Under the pieces are notes generated by a model. The model did not search any database. It saw only the letters and a list, made by a program, of their open reading frames with translations, and was not told the DNA's origin. The translations under genes were made by a program, and so were the position numbers. 7,835 nucleotides of DNA from contig JAUYIV010000361.1 in the NCBI GenBank assembly GCA_030688105.1, forward strand, positions 1-7,835. The letters are read 5' to 3'. This document shows, one piece after another, positions 4,762 through 7,835 of this stretch (position 1 is the stretch's first letter; each line of letters starts with the position of its first letter). Source of the DNA: Actinomycetota bacterium. GTDB taxonomy: Bacteria > Actinomycetota > Acidimicrobiia > Spongiisociales > UBA11373.

Positions 4762-6347
4762 GGCGACTCTCGGTGTTGGTGCTCGTCGTCGGGCTCGTGG
4801 CGGCATCGTGCGGGGACGACGGGGGGGTGGTCACGACGACCACCTCCGGCTCCTCGACATCTTCGACGGCTCCCGATTTCGAATACCCCACTCAGATCGT
4901 CGATGCGTACGTCGATGGCTGTACGGTCGAAGGGTCACGAGAGTTGTGCCAGTGCACGATCGAGCAGTTCCAGCAGCGGATGCCCCTCCAGGAGTTCCTC
5001 GACCTCGAGGACAGCCCGGACATCGAGTCCGAACCCGTCGTGGCCGAGATCATCGACATCTGCCAGCGCCAGACCGGCGACACCACGTCCACCACGATCG
5101 CCGGGGGCGGCTTCGAACCCATCGAGGACATCGAGACGCTCACCGAGCTCACCATCCTCGATCTCGAGCAGTACTGGTCGGCAGAGATGCCCGAGGTGTG
5201 GGAAGTCGAGTACACCCCGGTCAGCGCGTATGGGCCGTATTTCGTGTCGGCGGGGGACGTCCCGGTCTGCGGCGGGCCCCTCGAGCGCGACCAGTTCGAG
5301 GTGAACGCCTTCTATTGCAGTCTCAACGACACCGTGCAGTGGGACCAGGAGGGTCTGATGATCCCGCTGTGGACCGAGTTCGGTGACTTCACCGTGGCGT
5401 TGGTGCTGGCACACGAATGGGGCCACGCCATTCAGGAGCGCTACGGGTTCGACGACTCGCTGCCAACGATCATCTCGGAGCTGCAGGCCGACTGCTTTGC
5501 CGGAGCGTGGACCGGCCGGATCGATAGCCAGGAGAGCAACGTGCTCGAGCTCCAACCCGGCGACCTCGAAGAGGGCATGGCAGGATTCCTCCTGATCGGC
5601 GATGAGATCGGAAGCGCCCCCACCGGACCGAACGCCCACGGGAACTCGTTCGCCCGCCTGAGCGCCTTCTTCGACGGGTTCATGCTGGGTTCCGAGCACT
5701 GTGCCACGTTCGGGGCCACCGCGCCGCCGTTCTTCGACTTTCCGATCGGCTTCGGAGGCCAGGTCGACCTTCCCTACGACGAGACCGCCCCTCTGTTCTC
5801 GGGCGCGCTCGAGGTGTTCTGGGACCTGGCCTACCCGGAGGCGTTCGGCGAGCCGTGGGATCCGATCGACGCCACCGTCCCCTACTTCCCCTCCTCGGGC
5901 GAGCTCCCGTCCTGCGGCGGGTTCACCGGCGACTCGGAGTTCTACGAGGGCAACGCCTTCTACTGCCCGCCGGATGACTACGTGGCATGGGACGCGCAGC
6001 AGCTACTCCCCGGGCTGTACACCGAGATCGGCGACTTCGCCATCGGGCTGGTCCTGGCCACCCAGTGGCACGAGGCGGTACAGCACAGGGCCGGTCTCGA
6101 GACCGAAGGGGTGGCGGCGACGCTCCAGCGCGACTGCCTCACCGGCGTCTGGACCGCGGCCCTGACCTTCGAGGACAACCCGATGGAGATCATCCTCACC
6201 GCCGGCGACCTCGACGAGGGAATCGCCGGGTTCCTCACCCTGTCGGCGACGCCGGGCGAGGAGGGCGGGGCCTCGGCGTTTGCCCGCTTCGAGGCGTTCA
6301 AGGGCGGTTTCCTCGACGGGATCGACGTCTGCGGGCTCGCCGGATGA
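4758..6347 (+). CDS. Lipoprotein with tandem neutral zinc metallopeptidase domains, second one degenerate
   Basis: A 529-residue exported lipoprotein. MRRLSVLVLVVGLVAASC is a signal peptide with a lipobox-like AASC (lipidated Cys18, Ala rather than Leu at -3), then a Thr/Ser-rich linker. Residues 45-105 form a small domain with four cysteines (C55, C64, C66, C102). Residues about 125-320 are a neutral zinc metallopeptidase domain like YpfJ (PF04228): VLAHEWGHAIQERYGF with HExxH at 219-223, and SELQADCFAGAW with the probable third ligand Glu241. Residues about 345-529 repeat it: matching Cys positions (171/386, 187/403, 246/460, 315/525) are kept, but HEWGH becomes TQWHE and ELQADC becomes TLQRDC, so the zinc site is gone. 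The ATG at 4758 has GGAGG just upstream and an ATGA overlap; GTGs at 4740 and 4749 are alternatives but would extend the signal with charged residues. Confidence 0.9.
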   Translation: MRRLSVLVLVVGLVAASCGDDGGVVTTTTSGSSTSSTAPDFEYPTQIVDAYVDGCTVEGSRELCQCTIEQFQQRMPLQEFLDLEDSPDIESEPVVAEIIDICQRQTGDTTSTTIAGGGFEPIEDIETLTELTILDLEQYWSAEMPEVWEVEYTPVSAYGPYFVSAGDVPVCGGPLERDQFEVNAFYCSLNDTVQWDQEGLMIPLWTEFGDFTVALVLAHEWGHAIQERYGFDDSLPTIISELQADCFAGAWTGRIDSQESNVLELQPGDLEEGMAGFLLIGDEIGSAPTGPNAHGNSFARLSAFFDGFMLGSEHCATFGATAPPFFDFPIGFGGQVDLPYDETAPLFSGALEVFWDLAYPEAFGEPWDPIDATVPYFPSSGELPSCGGFTGDSEFYEGNAFYCPPDDYVAWDAQQLLPGLYTEIGDFAIGLVLATQWHEAVQHRAGLETEGVAATLQRDCLTGVWTAALTFEDNPMEIILTAGDLDEGIAGFLTLSATPGEEGGASAFARFEAFKGGFLDGIDVCGLAG

Positions 6348-7180
6348 CGCCTCTCGCCGGTGGCTCCATGACGGTGGGACCTGCGCCGCGAGCCGGCTCG
6401 GCCGGGCTCCGCGCCGCCCTGACTCGGCCGCTCTACCGGATCTACGAGGAGCGACTCCTCCGTTCACTCGATCGGACAAAGCTCCCGCGCCACATCGGAG
6501 TCATCCTCGACGGTCACCGCCGCTTCGCCCGGATCGCCGGCCTGCCCGACTACGCCTCGTCGTATCGGGCGGGAATGGACAAGCTCACCGAGTTCCTCGG
6601 ATGGTGTCGCGAGCTGGAGGTCCCGGTCCTGACGTGCTGGGTGCTCTCGCAGGAGAACCTCGAACGCCCGCAGGCCGAATTGGATCCGTACTTCGACGTG
6701 CTCGTCGATCTGTTCGGGAGGCTCCCTTCGATCGCCGGGGAGGACCTCCAGGTGGGTGTGATCGGCAGTGTCCACATGCTTCCTGATCGGCTGCGGGAGG
6801 CTGCGGTGCAGCTCGCGGTCTCGTCTCCGCACGGAAAGCGGCGCCTGAACCTCGCCGTCGCCTATGCCGGCCGGCAGGAGATCGTCGATGCGGTGCGCGA
6901 CCTGGTCGCCAAGCTGGCGGCGGAGGGGCTCGAGGGGGCGGAGATCGCGGGCTCGATCGACGCCGGCGCGATCGCATCGCATCTGTATGCCGCCGACCTC
7001 CCCGACCCGGACCTGGTGATCCGGACCAGCGGCGAGTCCCGGCTGTCGGGGTTCCTGCTCTGGCAGGCGGCGTACGCCGAGTACTCCTTCGTCGACGTCT
7101 ATTGGCCGGGGTTTCGGCGGGTCGACTTCCTCAGGGCACTGCGCGACTACACCCGTCGGGAGCGAAGGTTCGGAAAATAG
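6344..7180 (+). CDS. Z-isoprenyl (polyprenyl) diphosphate synthase, UppS family
   Basis: A 278-residue cis-prenyltransferase that condenses isopentenyl diphosphate with an allylic diphosphate, making precursors of the lipid carriers used for cell-wall synthesis. Landmarks are LPRHIGVILDGHRRFARIAG (47-66) with catalytic Asp56, YRAGMDKLTEFLGWC, WVLSQENLERP (99-109), RRLNLAVAYAGRQEIVDA (166-183), and PDLVIRTSGESRLSGFLLWQ (222-241) followed by AAYAEYSFVDVYWPGFR. LSGFLLWQ and FLRALRDY resemble the short-chain mycobacterial enzyme Rv1086 more than long-chain UppS, so a short product is possible. The normally conserved Asn of DGN is His58, and the following Trp is Phe61. The ATG at 6344 overlaps the upstream TGA (ATGA); the ATG at 6368 is an alternative. 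It is the last gene of the three-gene operon, with 50 bp to the next gene. Confidence 0.93.
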   Translation: MTPLAGGSMTVGPAPRAGSAGLRAALTRPLYRIYEERLLRSLDRTKLPRHIGVILDGHRRFARIAGLPDYASSYRAGMDKLTEFLGWCRELEVPVLTCWVLSQENLERPQAELDPYFDVLVDLFGRLPSIAGEDLQVGVIGSVHMLPDRLREAAVQLAVSSPHGKRRLNLAVAYAGRQEIVDAVRDLVAKLAAEGLEGAEIAGSIDAGAIASHLYAADLPDPDLVIRTSGESRLSGFLLWQAAYAEYSFVDVYWPGFRRVDFLRALRDYTRRERRFGK

Positions 7181-7218
7181 GCGCCGCGAGTCAGGATCTG
7201 CCGTCTCGATTGCCGGCG

Positions 7219-7224
7219 TACTCT
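7219..7224 (+). promoter_or_regulatory. Putative -10 box for the membrane protein gene at 7231
   Basis: TACTCT is followed by six bases (TCCCCC) and then the ATG at 7231. It is the same hexamer and spacing as at rimB, with GGCGTA context shared with the box before 1394. There is no Shine-Dalgarno sequence before this ATG, which fits a leaderless mRNA. No clear -35 is seen. Confidence 0.45.
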
Positions 7225-7230
7225 TCCCCC

Positions 7231-7835
7231 ATGTCCGTCCGCGTATCCATCTCCCGTTCGCCCTTGCGGCTGCTGGCGTACGCCGCACTGGCGGTGCCCG
7301 CCATCCTGCTGGCCGTCGACATGCTCTTCTGGTCTTACCGGTTCGCCCCCGAGCCGGACACCTATGACGTCGTGGTGGGCTCGACGGTCAATGAACTGGG
7401 CCAGCCGGTCGACGTGGTGCAACAGCGGCTGACCGCGGACGGCGAGGCACAGCGGCGGCGGGACCTCTTCTTTGGGGTGTCGCTGATGATCGGAGGAGCG
7501 GCCGCGATGGGTTGGGGTCTCAAGGAGCTGGTGAGCCCGACCGTCTTGCTCCGCGCCGATGACGATGGCATCGCGGTGCGCCTCGACGGCCCGAACAACC
7601 CTTCCCGCCTCTTTCCCTGGGAAGAGGTCGTCGAGGTTCGTTCCGGAGTCGTGGACAGCGAAGGTGCCTCGATCTCCGCGCTTTCGATCAGGCTCAGGGA
7701 CCCGGAGATGATTCCGGCGGATCCTGCGGGCGCCCAGCCCGAACCGCCGTGGATTCATGTGTTCGCGGATGAGTGGGATCGACCGGCCCATCTGGTGGCC
7801 CCGCTCCTCGACCAGCGCGCCGAGCGGCCTCACCC
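7231..7835 (+). CDS. Membrane protein of unknown function (3' end outside window)
   Basis: An open frame of 201 codons without a stop up to the window edge, so the C-terminus is missing. It starts MSVRVSISRSPLRLLAYAAL. A first hydrophobic helix covers about residues 12-36 (LAVPAILLAVDMLFW). An outer loop of about 40 residues is rich in Asp/Gln. A second membrane segment covers about 79-97 (LFFGVSLMIGGAAAMGWGL). From residue 103 on there is a soluble beta-rich part: TVLLRADDDGIAVRLDG, then LFPWEEVVEVRSGVV and ISALSIRLRDPEM. The pattern of a strand with D-x-G-I, then PWEEV, resembles bacterial PH-like (YdbT/DUF304-type) membrane proteins, but this is a weak resemblance. The ATG is chosen because a TACTCT box lies six bases upstream. 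Confidence 0.75.
   Translation, partial: MSVRVSISRSPLRLLAYAALAVPAILLAVDMLFWSYRFAPEPDTYDVVVGSTVNELGQPVDVVQQRLTADGEAQRRRDLFFGVSLMIGGAAAMGWGLKELVSPTVLLRADDDGIAVRLDGPNNPSRLFPWEEVVEVRSGVVDSEGASISALSIRLRDPEMIPADPAGAQPEPPWIHVFADEWDRPAHLVAPLLDQRAERPH

Noticed and set aside
4935..5699. 254-residue minus-strand frame opposite the metallopeptidase gene
   Set aside because: It is a shadow of the tandem peptidase coding sequence; no domain is seen.
6464..7288. 274-residue minus-strand frame opposite the prenyltransferase
   Set aside because: It is antisense to a well-conserved enzyme and crosses the promoter of the next gene; no motif.
7147..7833. 228-residue minus-strand frame at the right edge
   Set aside because: The plus-strand frame from 7231 has two credible membrane helices and a promoter-like box; the minus frame has neither and is His/Arg-rich like other shadows.

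Overview
This is a high-GC window with dense, closely packed genes and long spurious open frames on the opposite strands. The gene set suggests an actinobacterium. The cis-prenyltransferase looks like the mycobacterial short-chain enzyme Rv1086, a lipoprotein has a Thr/Ser-rich linker after its lipobox, and several starts have a TANNNT box six bases upstream, as in leaderless actinobacterial transcripts. A lineage such as Acidimicrobiia is plausible but cannot be proven from this window. No rRNA, tRNA, CRISPR array, transposase or phage gene was seen.

Left end (minus strand, 28-1319): a two-gene operon encodes a RimB-like retropepsin-type protease and a RimK-like ATP-grasp glutamate ligase, joined by a TGATG overlap. 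Bases 1-27, downstream of rimK, show nothing. Next (1320-1719) is a repeat-rich intergenic zone. It holds a 20-bp palindrome next to the rimB promoter, a probable 39-residue single-span membrane protein (1394-1513), and several copies of an interspersed repeat built from a 7-bp unit, ATCTGAN, followed by a GGCGTCAGCC-type tail.

Centre: 1720-2502 (+) encodes an unusual fusion of a SnoaL/NTF2-like domain with a UBP-type zinc finger, followed after 2 bp by a 74-residue protein of unknown function. This pair converges on, and overlaps by 16 bp, a minus-strand SDR oxidoreductase carrying a C-terminal DUF2867 domain (2714-4156). A second repeat-rich intergenic zone (4157-4407) follows, with two different 7-bp tandem arrays and two more copies of the tail module.

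Right: three plus-strand genes are coupled by ATGA overlaps. They are a small uncharacterised protein, a large lipoprotein with a duplicated neutral zinc metallopeptidase domain whose second copy has lost its zinc site, and a Z-isoprenyl diphosphate synthase. A separate membrane protein with its own leaderless-type promoter starts at 7231 and runs off the window end.

The items most worth a second look are the interspersed heptad/tail repeat, the active-plus-degenerate tandem metallopeptidase, the SnoaL-UBP fusion, the palindrome in the rimB promoter, and the Asn-to-His change in the prenyltransferase catalytic loop.
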